In this document: one piece after another, positions 1 to 9,393 of the stretch
Numbering within the stretch: position 1 is the stretch's first letter
Layout: each line of letters opens with the position of its first letter
Assembly (NCBI GenBank): GCA_016718275.1
Contig: JADKEA010000014.1
Span: 26,492-90,491 of the forward strand
Direction of reading: 5' to 3'
DNA length: 64,000 nt
Source of the DNA: Candidatus Villigracilis affinis
Lineage (GTDB): Bacteria; Chloroflexota; Anaerolineae; Anaerolineales; Villigracilaceae
The notes under the pieces: model-generated
Seen by the model: the letters and a program-made list of their open reading frames with translations, nothing else
Told to the model about the DNA's origin: nothing
Databases searched by the model: none
Program-made: the position numbers and the translations under genes

Positions 1-1976
1 TGACGGATCGCCCCCTGCGTCCGCTTTTCGCGCATGGCATGCGCAATGAGGTGCAAGTCATCATGTACACCTTTTCAGCCGATGGAATCAATCCTCTGGA
101 TATCCTCGCGATCAACGCCGCTTCCGCCGCGATCATGATCTCGGATATTCCGTGGGGTGGACCGGTCGGCGCTGTAAGAGTTGGACGCGTGAACGGTGAG
201 TTCGTGCTCAACCCGACTTTCGAAGAAATGAACGCCTCAGATCTGGACCTGAGAATTGCCGGCACTAAAGAAGCGATTCTCATGGTTGAATGTGGCGCCA
301 ACGAAATCCCCGAAGATGTAATGGTCGCCGCGCTGGAATTGGGACACCAGTCCATTCAGCCGATCATCGATCTTCAACTCCAAATGCAGGCTGAAATTGG
401 CAAGCCCAAGCGCGAAGCCACCATCACCACTGCGAACGAAGAATTACAGAAGAAAGTGTTCGAATCAGTCAACGCCAAGATGAATGAATTGCTCGACAAG
501 CCCTTGAGCAAAGTTGAATTCTACGGCGGCATGGACGAATTACAAGCCGCAGTCGTTGCCGAATTATGCGTCGAAGGTGACGCAACCGCTCCTGCCGCAA
601 AAGATGTCAAATCCGCCTTTAGCGAAGCCGAACACAAGATCGTGCGTGAAAGAATTTTGGGCATGGGCAAGCGTCCCGATGGGCGCACCCCCACCGATAT
701 CCGCCCGATCTGGTGCGAAGTGGGTCTTTCCCCCCGCGCACACGGAACTGGTTTGTTCACACGCGGCGAAACACAAGTATTATCCTTTGCGACACTCGGC
801 ACGTTGGGTGAAGCACAGGAGCTCGACAACCTATCCCCAGAGAAAAATAAACGCTACATGCACCACTACAGCTTCCCGCCTTTCTCCACAGGCGAGGTGA
901 AGATGCTTCGTGGACAAAGCAGGCGTGAGGTCGGCCACGGCGCGTTGGCCGAGCGTGCGCTTGAACCAGTTCTCCCGGCGGAAGAATCCTTCCCGTACGC
1001 CATCCGCGTTGTATCCGAAGCGTTGTCTTCCAACGGCTCAACCTCGATGGGTTCAGTCTGCGGCTCGACACTGGCTTTGATGGACGCAGGCGTGCCGATC
1101 AAAGCTCCCGTATCCGGCGTAGCCATGGGGCTCATCACCGATGAAACAGGCCGCTATCAAATTTTGACTGACATTCAGGGAACCGAAGACCATCTCGGCG
1201 ATATGGATTTCAAAGTTGCGGGTACTGCCGCTGGCATTACCGCCCTGCAAATGGACATCAAGATCAGCGGTTTGAGCACCCAAATGATGAAGGAAGCGCT
1301 CGCACAGGCAAACACCGCGCGCATGTCCATCATGGAAAAGATGCTTGAAGCACTGGATGCCCCGCGCGCGGAATTGAAACCGCACGCCCCGCGCATCATT
1401 ACTGTGAAGATCCCGATCGACAAGATCGGTGCGCTCATCGGCCCGGGTGGCAAGAACATCCGCGCTTTGCAGGAAGAAACCAATACCAAGATCGACATTC
1501 AGGAAGACGGCACAGTTTACATCGCATCCACCGACAGCGTCGGTGCGAAAATCGCCAAGGAGCGCGTGGAAGGACTGAGCGAGTCGGTGGTGGTCGGAAA
1601 TATTTACACCGGCAAGGTTGTCCGCATTGAAGCCTTCGGCGCATTCATCAACCTGCTGCCCGGCGTGGACGGATTGGTTCACATCTCACAACTGGCAAGC
1701 GAACGCGTGAATTCTGTTGAAGATGTTTGCGCGATGGGCGACGAATTGACCGTGATGGTCACAGATATCGACCCGCAAGGCAAGATCCGTCTTTCCCGCC
1801 AGGCCGTGCTCGAAGGTTGGTCTGCCGAGGAAGCCCGTGAGAAAGATAAGGGCGGACGCGGTGGCGGCGGTGGACGTGGCGGAGACCGCGGTGGTAGGGG
1901 CGGCGACCGCAACGGTGGACGCGGCGGAGATCGTGGTGGCCGCAGCGGCGGCGGGGATCGCGGCGGACGCAGATAA
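1..1976 (+). CDS. pnp: Polynucleotide phosphorylase, 5' end cut by window edge
   Basis: Phosphorolytic 3'-5' exoribonuclease of mRNA decay. The reading frame is open to the left edge and begins TDRPLRPLFAHGMRNEV, the internal PNPase motif that normally reads DRPxRPLFxxGxRNEV, so the ATG at 39 is an internal Met and not the start. In order I see the end of the first RNase PH domain, the helical linker, the second RNase PH domain (about nt 650-1330), a KH domain with GPGG (nt 1400-1540) and an S1 domain (nt 1590-1800). The last 40 or so residues are almost only Gly, Arg and Asp (GGRGGDRGG type repeats), a flexible RGG-like RNA-binding tail. Followed directly by a strong terminator, so it ends its transcription unit. 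Confidence 0.97.
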   Translation, partial: TDRPLRPLFAHGMRNEVQVIMYTFSADGINPLDILAINAASAAIMISDIPWGGPVGAVRVGRVNGEFVLNPTFEEMNASDLDLRIAGTKEAILMVECGANEIPEDVMVAALELGHQSIQPIIDLQLQMQAEIGKPKREATITTANEELQKKVFESVNAKMNELLDKPLSKVEFYGGMDELQAAVVAELCVEGDATAPAAKDVKSAFSEAEHKIVRERILGMGKRPDGRTPTDIRPIWCEVGLSPRAHGTGLFTRGETQVLSFATLGTLGEAQELDNLSPEKNKRYMHHYSFPPFSTGEVKMLRGQSRREVGHGALAERALEPVLPAEESFPYAIRVVSEALSSNGSTSMGSVCGSTLALMDAGVPIKAPVSGVAMGLITDETGRYQILTDIQGTEDHLGDMDFKVAGTAAGITALQMDIKISGLSTQMMKEALAQANTARMSIMEKMLEALDAPRAELKPHAPRIITVKIPIDKIGALIGPGGKNIRALQEETNTKIDIQEDGTVYIASTDSVGAKIAKERVEGLSESVVVGNIYTGKVVRIEAFGAFINLLPGVDGLVHISQLASERVNSVEDVCAMGDELTVMVTDIDPQGKIRLSRQAVLEGWSAEEAREKDKGGRGGGGGRGGDRGGRGGDRNGGRGGDRGGRSGGGDRGGRR

Positions 1977-2000
1977 TCGTTCACGAAAAAAAGAACAAGC

Positions 2001-2036
2001 AAACGGGTGAAAGAATTCAATTTCACCCGTTTTTAT
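2001..2036 (+). terminator. Rho-independent terminator of pnp
   Basis: Perfect 12-bp stem AAACGGGTGAAA / TTTCACCCGTTT around an 8-nt loop, running into TTTTATTTTT. It lies 25 nt after the pnp stop and just before the ribosome binding site of the next gene. Confidence 0.9.
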
Positions 2037-2050
2037 TTTTTGGAGTCCAA

Positions 2051-2980
2051 ATGAACTTTCATCTTATTCAATCTCCCTCTGCGGGCGTAATGATCCGCCC
2101 GCATCGCTTCCTTTCAAACCCCGAGACCGTGGCCGACAACGCTTTTCAATATATTATTCCCGATGCCGAACCAGAAATCATCGCGGCGCAAGCCACCAGG
2201 GAGTTCGATCAGGCTGTTGAACAACTAACCGCCGAAGGGATACACATTCATGTGTTTGATGACTACGGCGAAAGGGAAACTCCCGATTCGGTCTTCCCGA
2301 ACAACTGGTTCTCGACCCATCATGGCGGGCGCATCGCCATCTTCCCGATGTACTCGCCAAGCAGGCGGCGCGAACGGCGCTCTGACATCATTGAAATGCT
2401 CAAGGCCACCTACCGCGTAAAAGAAGTCATTGATTACTCAGGCTTTGAAAATGACAAACTGTTTCTCGAAGGGACTGGAGCAATGGTCTTCGACCATATC
2501 GAACGCATCGCTTATGTGGGCCAATCCAACCGCGCCGATCCGATTATTTTGGAAAGATTCTGCACCACGTTCGGTTATGAGCCGCTCACTTTTGTCACCG
2601 CCGATAACAATGGCAAATCGATTTATCACACCAATGTGATCCTCACAATTGCAACCGAGTTCGCACTGATCTGCCTCGACATGATCCCAGATCCGCTGCG
2701 TAAAAAAGAGATCGCAGACCGCCTGACAAACAGTGGCCGCACAGTCATCGAACTTGACCGCAATCAAATTTCTGAATTTGCAGGGAACGCACTGGAAATG
2801 ACGGGTAGAGATGGCAGAATCCTGGCAATCTCCCAGCGCGCCGCATCGGCATTACGAAAAGATCAAATTGCGGTCATCGAAAAAAGCGCCCGTCTTCTGC
2901 CTTTGCACATTCCCACCATCGAACTCGCGGGCGGATCTGTCCGCTGTATGATTGCAGGAATCCATTTAACGGCAAGATAG
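2051..2980 (+). CDS. ctlX: CtlX-like citrulline hydrolase / amidinotransferase-fold protein
   Basis: Member of the arginine deiminase/amidinotransferase superfamily (five-fold beta-alpha propeller). 309 residues, the usual CtlX size. The family signatures are visible: DSVFPNNWFSTH near residue 80, LEGTGAMVF near 140 (acidic and Gly positions), the YHTNV histidine region near 195, and a C-terminal Cys in GGSVRCMIAGIHL that would be the nucleophile. CtlX proteins are assigned to citrulline utilisation; arginine deiminase or dimethylarginine hydrolase activity is less likely from the sequence but not excluded. GGAG lies 8 nt upstream of the ATG. It has its own terminator, and no arginine catabolism genes are nearby. 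Confidence 0.82.
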   Translation: MNFHLIQSPSAGVMIRPHRFLSNPETVADNAFQYIIPDAEPEIIAAQATREFDQAVEQLTAEGIHIHVFDDYGERETPDSVFPNNWFSTHHGGRIAIFPMYSPSRRRERRSDIIEMLKATYRVKEVIDYSGFENDKLFLEGTGAMVFDHIERIAYVGQSNRADPIILERFCTTFGYEPLTFVTADNNGKSIYHTNVILTIATEFALICLDMIPDPLRKKEIADRLTNSGRTVIELDRNQISEFAGNALEMTGRDGRILAISQRAASALRKDQIAVIEKSARLLPLHIPTIELAGGSVRCMIAGIHLTAR

Positions 2981-2996
2981 CAGGCAGGATGTTCTT

Positions 2997-3030
2997 AAGA
3001 CGAGCGCGGATACCTTCGTTCGTCTTTTGT
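2997..3030 (+). terminator. Terminator after ctlX
   Basis: Stem AAGACGAGCG / CGTTCGTCTT (one G-U pair) followed by TTTTGTTTTA. Confidence 0.75.
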
Positions 3031-3042
3031 TTTAATGAGCAG

Positions 3043-3051
3043 TGCTATAAT
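3043..3051 (+). promoter_or_regulatory. Extended -10 promoter for the GT-C gene
   Basis: TGCTATAAT is a perfect extended -10 element (TGnTATAAT), lying between the ctlX terminator and the GTG start at 3100. No convincing -35 box is visible, which is usual for extended -10 promoters. Confidence 0.5.
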
Positions 3052-3099
3052 TTCGACACAACGATTTAGACTACAAAAAAACAATTGGAGCATTAAGCT

Positions 3100-4797
3100 G
3101 TGTTCACAACAAGAAATACATTTTCCGATTTTTTATTTTCGGGAAAATGGCGCAACACCCTTTTATTTGTGCTACTTTCAGCACTGATCATTTACCATAT
3201 CAGCCTGGTTAAACTCGCTGGACCGACCAAATTTGACGATGCCTACATGTTTATCCGTTATGCCGATAATTTCCTGAACGGCCACGGAGTTGCCTGGAAT
3301 CCCGACGGTGTCCAGACTTATGGCGCGACAAGCATTCTATACCTTGCGCTTGTCATCGTTGCGCGGACCGTTTTCCAAAGCATGAGTTCAGGCGGACTGC
3401 TCACACTCCTATCTGCAGGGCTTGGTCTGCTTGCGATTTTGATGACCGCCTACACCTGCAGTTGGTACGCGGAGTCAAAACTTCTAAAGAACTCCTTTTT
3501 ATGGGTGGCAGTGATCCTCACTGCGTTTTTCGTCATAGCCCCTGTATATTTATTTCACATGGCAAGCGGAATGGACACAACCCTGTCACTGCTTTGCAAT
3601 ACGCTTCTGATATTTGCCACCCTGGGTTGGGTCTACAACGAGGGCAAATACAAACTCTTCCTCGCGTTGACTGTCTCCGCAGGCTACCTCGCCTTTTTAG
3701 CCCGCCCTGACAATCTCCTTTATGTATTCTTTTTTCCACTGCTGGCTATCCTTCTCCTGGCTGGTGACGACAAAAAACAGCGGATCATCCATTTCTTTGG
3801 ATGGCTGTTCGCCATACTCACATTCGACACATTGATCAAGTTCGCAATTTTCCGCGATCCACTGCCACTGCCTTTTTACGCCAAATCGAGTGGATATTAC
3901 GAAGGCTACATGGGAACAGGCACATGGAATCCGATCGAATACTTGTTTGAGTTCGGAACCTTTGCCCTGCCGTTCCTGGTCGTGATCATCTTTTCGTTTA
4001 CGACAAAAACAGCGAAGCTCTTTGCTGCTTTTGTCGCACCTGTCATTTTGACATTTGCGTATTATTTTACGGTCATCCAGATCATGGGATTTGAGGCCAG
4101 ATACTACTTCCCAGCGGCCCCCTATCTGATCGTCGCCAGCTTCCTGATGCTTGACCGACAACTCGCATCCTATAGCAGCGAAGAATCACCCAGCAACAAG
4201 CTGATTCGCCTCGCAGTCATATTGCTATTCGTTTCGCTTCTTTCCAAATCCACCCTGAAAATGATCGCCGGTAACACCTACAAAAATATGTTGGTTTCCT
4301 CGGCTACACGCTACTCTCCATCGACTCAATACATCACCCCAGCCGCAAAAGAGCTCCCCGAGCGCGGAACCTGGCCCATGGTACTCGCTGTGGCGAAGAT
4401 CTCGAAGTCTCTGCCACAGGGCACAACCTTCGCCCAATCTGAATATGGATTTGTCGGTGCGGAAGCACCAAACATTCAAATTATTGACATCGTTGGCTTG
4501 CACGATCCCTACTTCGCCCATAACGGATTCTCCGTCGACGAATTTCTCAAGCGCAAACCTGACCTGATCTGGTTCCCACATTACGACTACACAAAGATCA
4601 TAACGGAAATCATCGACTCACAGGAGTTTTGGGAGCAATACGACTATTACCCCGGAGCATTTGATTTTGGCCTTGCCATTCGGAAAGACAGCTTAAATCA
4701 TCAGGTTATAGATGAGACCATCAACAAAGTCTGGCGCGAAATCTACGAAACGCGCAAGATGAAAGATTACCTCGCAACACCGATCGTCAGTCAGTAA
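3100..4797 (+). CDS. Polytopic GT-C-type glycosyltransferase-like membrane protein
   Basis: 565 residues with about ten hydrophobic segments between residues 15 and 385 and a soluble C-terminal domain. The first loop reads DDAYMFIRYADNFLNGHG followed by AWNPDGVQTYGATS, which resembles the DDAxxxxRYAxNLxxGxGxxxNPGExVEGYTS signature of AftB-like (GT89) and related GT-C enzymes that use polyprenyl-phosphate sugars. The Asp pair is the expected catalytic site on the outer face of the membrane. Starts at GTG with TTGGAG 9 nt upstream. The acceptor is unknown; a surface glycan or glycolipid role is inference. Confidence 0.65.
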   Translation: MFTTRNTFSDFLFSGKWRNTLLFVLLSALIIYHISLVKLAGPTKFDDAYMFIRYADNFLNGHGVAWNPDGVQTYGATSILYLALVIVARTVFQSMSSGGLLTLLSAGLGLLAILMTAYTCSWYAESKLLKNSFLWVAVILTAFFVIAPVYLFHMASGMDTTLSLLCNTLLIFATLGWVYNEGKYKLFLALTVSAGYLAFLARPDNLLYVFFFPLLAILLLAGDDKKQRIIHFFGWLFAILTFDTLIKFAIFRDPLPLPFYAKSSGYYEGYMGTGTWNPIEYLFEFGTFALPFLVVIIFSFTTKTAKLFAAFVAPVILTFAYYFTVIQIMGFEARYYFPAAPYLIVASFLMLDRQLASYSSEESPSNKLIRLAVILLFVSLLSKSTLKMIAGNTYKNMLVSSATRYSPSTQYITPAAKELPERGTWPMVLAVAKISKSLPQGTTFAQSEYGFVGAEAPNIQIIDIVGLHDPYFAHNGFSVDEFLKRKPDLIWFPHYDYTKIITEIIDSQEFWEQYDYYPGAFDFGLAIRKDSLNHQVIDETINKVWREIYETRKMKDYLATPIVSQ

Positions 4798-4820
4798 TCC
4801 ACTCCAAACAGGAAAAATAC

Positions 4821-5363
4821 ATGACGCGTTACTTCACATTTCTTCGAGCAATTAATGTCGGCGGGCATACCGTCAAAATGGACGTTCTTCGCCAGTTATT
4901 CGAGTCGCTGGGGTTTTCCAACGTCGAGACATTCATCGCCAGCGGAAATGTCATCTTTGAAGCAAAAACAGCAGACGGCAAATCCCTTGAGAAGAAGATC
5001 GAGAAGGCACTCAAAGAGGCTCTTGGATACGAAGTCGCCACCTTTATCCGAACGGACGCCGAATTTACAGCAATCGCTGCATACAAACCCTTCCCGCAAT
5101 CCCTGCTGGATTCAGCAGCCGCTCTCAATATCGGCTTCCTGGCAGACACCCCCGAGGCAGTCACAAAACAAAAGCTGATTTCATTGAAAACCGATATTGA
5201 CGACTTTCACATCCACGGGCGAGAGTTGTATTGGCTGTGCCGCAAAAAGCAGAGTGAATCAAAGATCTCCAATGTCGTGCTCGAAAAGGCACTTGGGCTA
5301 AAAACGACCCTGCGCGGCATCAATACGATCAACAAAATGGCAGAGAAATATATTGCAAAATAG
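4821..5363 (+). CDS. DUF1697 family protein
   Basis: 180 residues, starting MTRYFTFLRAINVGGHTVKM, the hallmark N-terminus of DUF1697, with the second family block FIASGNVIFE at residues 39-48. These small alpha/beta proteins have no established function. The gene follows the membrane protein by 23 nt with AGGAAAAATAC before ATG, so it may share its transcript, and it ends at a terminator. Confidence 0.9.
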   Translation: MTRYFTFLRAINVGGHTVKMDVLRQLFESLGFSNVETFIASGNVIFEAKTADGKSLEKKIEKALKEALGYEVATFIRTDAEFTAIAAYKPFPQSLLDSAAALNIGFLADTPEAVTKQKLISLKTDIDDFHIHGRELYWLCRKKQSESKISNVVLEKALGLKTTLRGINTINKMAEKYIAK

Positions 5364-5392
5364 AAAGCGCGGATTCGAGTCCGCGCTTTTTT
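5364..5392 (+). terminator. Terminator after DUF1697 gene
   Basis: Ten-bp stem AAAGCGCGGA / TCCGCGCTTT closed by a six-base loop TTCGAG and followed by TTT; it begins at the stop codon. Confidence 0.85.
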
Positions 5393-5443
5393 CAGTCACA
5401 GGCCAAAGCGCTGAGCCTCCATCTATGTTAGACTCATGCTCCG

Positions 5444-6697
5444 ATGAATTCCAAATTCAAATTCCTCTACGATCAATATCCGCGCCAGTTCTGGTTGATG
5501 GTCACAGGCATCGTCATCAGTACCGCTGGCGGAAGCATGATCTGGCCGTTCCTGCTCATTTATGCGAGTGGAAAATTGAATCTGCCGCTCAGCACCGTCG
5601 CCACCCTCATTTCGATCAACGCGGGTACAGGCCTGTTCGCATCGTTCCTTGCTGGCACACTGGCAGACAAGGTCGGGCGCAAAGCCGTGATGGTCTTCAG
5701 CCTCGCCATGAACGGAATCGCATATCTTTTTCTCATGCGCGCCGAAACCTACCCGCAATTTGTTACACTGATGATCTTCATCGGCCTATCCAACCCGCTG
5801 TATCAGGTGGGTGCAGACGCCATGCTGGCAGACCTGATCCCCTCTGAGAAACGCACCGATGCCTTTGCCATTAACCGCATCGCCAGCAACTCAGCCTTTG
5901 CGCTTGGCCCAGCCATCGGCGGATTCCTCGCATCCAATTCATACAACCTCGCCTTTTACGGAGCCGCTGCGGGCTTCCTCTCCTACAGTTTGCTGTTATT
6001 CTTCCTCGCACACGAGACGCTCGATAAAACCCTCAGCGCAGGTACTGTTAATTCTTTAGCCCCACAGCCTAAAGGCGCAGATGGATACGTCCGCGTTTTT
6101 CGAGATAAAGGCTACATGGCCTTCGTCGCACTGATGGCAATCGGTCTCATCGCGCCCACCATGGTCTGGATCCTCATGCCCGTATATGCCAAAACAAATT
6201 TCGGCCTGCCCGAAGCCCTCTATGGCTGGATCCCCACCACGAATGCCATCATGTGCGTCTTCGTTCAATTTTCGGTCACGCAGATCACACGACGGCACAA
6301 AACCCTCCCAGTTGCCGCGACAGGCATGCTCATTTATGCGCTCAGCGTCGGCAGCGTGGCGCTCATGACAGGCTTCTGGGGATTCTGGCTAAGCATGGTT
6401 TTGCTTACGTTCGGCGAACTGATCGTCGTGCCAACCGCCAGCAAATACGTGGCCGACACCGCCCCCGCCGACCTGCGCGGAAGATACATGTCAATTTATT
6501 GGCTGGGTTGGGGCCTCGCCCGCACACTCTCCCCGCTCATCGGCGGGTTCATCAACGACAGAATCGCCCCACAGGCCATTTGGATTGGAGGTCTGCTCAT
6601 CGGCCTGACCAGCACGTTTGGATTGATCGCACTTAACAACATCACCCTGGCTAGATCAGCGCTTCGCACCCAGCCGAAAGTTGATTCTGCCTCCTGA
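5444..6697 (+). CDS. MFS transporter
   Basis: 417 residues with about twelve membrane segments in two halves. The loop after helix 2 reads GTLADKVGRKAVMVFS, the MFS signature GxLaDrxGRkxxxxxs, and a degenerate copy lies in the second half. It resembles the drug/sugar exporter type of MFS proteins, but the substrate cannot be told from sequence. No clear Shine-Dalgarno sequence precedes the ATG at 5444, yet it is the earliest Met giving a normal first helix. Confidence 0.85.
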   Translation: MNSKFKFLYDQYPRQFWLMVTGIVISTAGGSMIWPFLLIYASGKLNLPLSTVATLISINAGTGLFASFLAGTLADKVGRKAVMVFSLAMNGIAYLFLMRAETYPQFVTLMIFIGLSNPLYQVGADAMLADLIPSEKRTDAFAINRIASNSAFALGPAIGGFLASNSYNLAFYGAAAGFLSYSLLLFFLAHETLDKTLSAGTVNSLAPQPKGADGYVRVFRDKGYMAFVALMAIGLIAPTMVWILMPVYAKTNFGLPEALYGWIPTTNAIMCVFVQFSVTQITRRHKTLPVAATGMLIYALSVGSVALMTGFWGFWLSMVLLTFGELIVVPTASKYVADTAPADLRGRYMSIYWLGWGLARTLSPLIGGFINDRIAPQAIWIGGLLIGLTSTFGLIALNNITLARSALRTQPKVDSAS

Positions 6698-6725
6698 AAG
6701 ATTCACAGCACGAAAGGAAAACACC

Positions 6726-7145
6726 ATGACCGAATTATCGATCGAAAAAATTCAGCAGGAATTCCGCGGCTACTGCCGCCGCATTGATCCAGCCCTTGCC
6801 CACGCAACCATTCAAACATCAAGAGGCGATGATGGCACCTCTCATCTTGAGGTCAGTGACAATGCCTATCACTACATCGCCACCGAGCGTGGACTCATCC
6901 TCAGCCAAAAGACGACCGAGGACAAGGAAGAGTTACTCTACTGGCTGGTTGACGACATCGCATGGGGCAGAGCGATGGCATACGAATTCAAACACAGAAT
7001 CAAGGGCGAAAGTTTTCGCCGCCAGCTATTCGCTAAAAATATCGAATTCCTCAACAAGGCAAACCCAATCTGGGCGGAGAGAAAGCAAAGGGAATTCGAT
7101 GAAATCCTCGCCGCCAACCCCTTCGATGACGAGGCCGAAGGCTAG
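6726..7145 (+). CDS. Imm63-like immunity-family protein
   Basis: 139 residues from the ATG at 6726, chosen over an in-frame TTG at 6681 because AAAGGAAAACACC lies just upstream. The middle (residues 40-115) reads YHYIATERG, then LLYWLVDDI, then a helix with FKHRIKGESFRRQLF and WAERKQREFDEIL, matching my memory of the Imm63 family of polymorphic-toxin immunity proteins. No partner toxin lies nearby, so if the family call is right it is an orphan immunity gene or has another role. It starts 29 nt after the MFS gene and is probably co-transcribed. Confidence 0.55.
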   Translation: MTELSIEKIQQEFRGYCRRIDPALAHATIQTSRGDDGTSHLEVSDNAYHYIATERGLILSQKTTEDKEELLYWLVDDIAWGRAMAYEFKHRIKGESFRRQLFAKNIEFLNKANPIWAERKQREFDEILAANPFDDEAEG

Positions 7146-7265
7146 AAATTCTGCTGAATGCCTCTGTGAAAAGAGGAACGATAGCAGGCAAAAGGGGTTA
7201 TTAACTTAGCACTACCCGCCACCCATACTGGTTGCGATTTTAATTTTAATGAACTGGAGTAATGC

Positions 7266-8720
7266 ATGAATCTACCTAAATTGATCCAGGGCGGCATGGG
7301 CGTCGCCATCTCCGACTGGAGGCTCGCCAAAACAGTTTCGAAGCTCGGGCAGTTGGGAGTGGTCTCCGGCACAGGCATCAGCCGCGTACTCGCCAGCCGC
7401 CTCATGGACGGCGACATCAGCGGAAATGTGCGCCGTGCTTTGGCAAATTTTTCACTTCCGGAACCTGTACAGCAGATCATTGATCGGTACTACACGCCCG
7501 GCGGAAAATCCGCGACAACACCCTACAAAACACCGGCGGCCTACACCATCAAACCGCCAAAATTTCTCGATCAGGTCACTGCAATCGCCAACTACGTAGA
7601 AGTCTTCCTCGCCAAGGAAGGCCATTCCGGCATTGTTGGAATTAACCTGCTCGAAAAAGTGCAGATGCCAAACCTGGCCTCCCTCTACGGCGCAATGCTC
7701 GCAGGCGTAGACGTGGTTCTCATGGGCGCTGGCATCCCCACACAAATCGCTGGCATCCTCGACAAATTATCCAACCACGAACCTGTCTCCTACCGCCTCG
7801 ATGTCCACGGCGCAGACAAGGATGACGATCATCGCATCCATTTCGACCCTGAGAGCGTATTCCCCGGCATTGCCAAATTGGTCGGCAAACTCAAGCGCCC
7901 CAAGTTCCTGCCCATCATTTCGTCGGTGGTTCTGGCCCAGGCATTGATCAAACGCAGCGAAGGCGCAGTAGACGGATTTGTGATCGAAGGCCCCACCGCA
8001 GGCGGGCACAATGCCCCTCCGCGCGGTACCGTCAATTTGAATGAAAAAGGTGAACCCGTTTATGGTGAAAAGGACGTAGTCGACCTTGATAAGATGAAAC
8101 TCCTCGGCCTGCCCTTCTGGCTCGCTGGCGGCTATGGAAACCCGAAACAGGTTCAATCCGCTTTGGAAGCTGGCGCGGCAGGCGTACAAGTGGGAACAGC
8201 TTTTTCATTGTGCAACGAATCCGGCATGCGCGCCGACTTGAAACAACGCCTGATCGATAAAGTGCGGGCCGAAGAGGCACAGGTGTTCACCAGTCCGCTG
8301 GTTTCGCCGACCGGCTTCCCATTCAAAGTGGCACAGCTCGAAGGCACATTATCCGACCCCGATGCATATGGAGCCCGCAACCGAATTTGCGATCTCGGTT
8401 TTCTGCGCATCCTTTATAAGCGTGAAGACGGCTCGGTAGGCTATCGCTGTGCATCCGAACCCGTGGACGCCTTCGTCAAAAAAGGCGGCGTCATCGAAGA
8501 TACCGTCAATCGTTCCTGTCTGTGCAATAACCTGACCGCCACGGCGGGCTTTCCCCAGGTCCGCAAGGATGGCTATGTAGAAGAGCCCATCATCACCTCC
8601 GGCGATGATCTGGTGGCAGTTGGACAGTTCCTCAAGGAAGGCAAGACCAGCTACTCCGCTGAAGATGTCATCCGATATCTACTTGGCCCATTCATGAACG
8701 CAGGTCCTGCAACCGCCTAG
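7266..8720 (+). CDS. Nitronate monooxygenase family FMN protein
   Basis: 484-residue TIM-barrel flavoprotein of the 2-nitropropane dioxygenase/nitronate monooxygenase family. It starts with LPKLIQGGMGVAIS (FMN-binding first strand), has EGPTAGGHNAPPRG near residue 240 (the GGH motif carrying the putative catalytic His) and AGGYGNPKQVQSALEAGAAG near 285 (phosphate-binding loop). It is about 130 residues longer than the classic enzymes, with a C-terminal extension holding several Cys residues (CRCASEPV does not occur as such, but CDLGF, YRCAS and SCLCNN do). Such long forms occur widely and their substrate is not settled. The start has TGGAGT upstream. Confidence 0.85.
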   Translation: MNLPKLIQGGMGVAISDWRLAKTVSKLGQLGVVSGTGISRVLASRLMDGDISGNVRRALANFSLPEPVQQIIDRYYTPGGKSATTPYKTPAAYTIKPPKFLDQVTAIANYVEVFLAKEGHSGIVGINLLEKVQMPNLASLYGAMLAGVDVVLMGAGIPTQIAGILDKLSNHEPVSYRLDVHGADKDDDHRIHFDPESVFPGIAKLVGKLKRPKFLPIISSVVLAQALIKRSEGAVDGFVIEGPTAGGHNAPPRGTVNLNEKGEPVYGEKDVVDLDKMKLLGLPFWLAGGYGNPKQVQSALEAGAAGVQVGTAFSLCNESGMRADLKQRLIDKVRAEEAQVFTSPLVSPTGFPFKVAQLEGTLSDPDAYGARNRICDLGFLRILYKREDGSVGYRCASEPVDAFVKKGGVIEDTVNRSCLCNNLTATAGFPQVRKDGYVEEPIITSGDDLVAVGQFLKEGKTSYSAEDVIRYLLGPFMNAGPATA

Positions 8721-8741
8721 AATTTTCAATATACAAAAAGC

Positions 8742-8781
8742 AAATCCCCGTGAATCATAAAAATTCACGGGGATTTTTGTT
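8742..8781. terminator. Bidirectional terminator between convergent genes
   Basis: Fourteen-bp perfect stem AAATCCCCGTGAAT / ATTCACGGGGATTT with T-runs in both directions. It separates the rightward nitronate monooxygenase gene from the leftward murE group. Confidence 0.9.
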
Positions 8782-8796
8782 ATCAATTTTCCGAAA

Positions 8797-9393
8797 CTAT
8801 CCACCCAGCATTGCTTCCAAATTCTTCTTTACCTGTTCCCATTCGCTATCGATGATGGAATAAAACACCGAGTGACGGTAATGTCCGCTGGGCAGGATCA
8901 TGTGATTTCGCAAAACGCCTTCCTTTACAGCGCCGATCCGCTCAATGGCTTTCTGCGAGCGGACATTTCGCGAATCGGTTTTGATCTGCACTCGGATGCA
9001 ATTCAAGGTCTCGAAGGCATGCGTCAGCAACAGATATTTACATTCCGTATTCACAGGGGTGCGCTGAAAATCAAGGCCATACCATGTGCCGCCCACTTCA
9101 AGTCCGCGGTCCTTGGGCATGATGTTCAGATAACGGGTTGCACCTGCCACGCGGCCTGAGCCCAGGTGGATGACCGTGAAAGGCAGGTCTGTCCCTTTTT
9201 CACCGCGTCCCATAATATCCAACACCCAATTCCGCATATCTTCTTCGGTTTCCATGCGACCATAAAGCATATAATCCCAAAAATCCTGTCCCACACCAAT
9301 TTCAGCGAGTCCTTTTATATGCGCTTCGCTCAAAGGCTCAAGCCGAACGTGTTTACCTTGTAAAGTGACTGGGGTTATCCACGGCATTGTCAT
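8797..9393 (-). CDS. GNAT acetyltransferase, RimJ/RimL type
   Basis: 198 residues. Begins ITPVTLQGKHVRLEPLSEAH and carries the acetyl-CoA region around VGGTWYGLDFQRTPVN and the SQKAIERIGAVKEGVLRNH segment typical of RimJ-like N-acetyltransferases (protein N-terminal or small-molecule targets). The first codons overlap the stop of the upstream gene (ATGA), so translation is probably coupled. Either of two Met codons two residues apart could be the start. Confidence 0.85.
   Translation of the reverse strand: MTMPWITPVTLQGKHVRLEPLSEAHIKGLAEIGVGQDFWDYMLYGRMETEEDMRNWVLDIMGRGEKGTDLPFTVIHLGSGRVAGATRYLNIMPKDRGLEVGGTWYGLDFQRTPVNTECKYLLLTHAFETLNCIRVQIKTDSRNVRSQKAIERIGAVKEGVLRNHMILPSGHYRHSVFYSIIDSEWEQVKKNLEAMLGG

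Noticed and set aside
1679..2026. Pro/Arg-rich ORF antisense to the PNPase tail
   Set aside because: It is the complement of the Gly/Arg repeat and exists only because of base composition.
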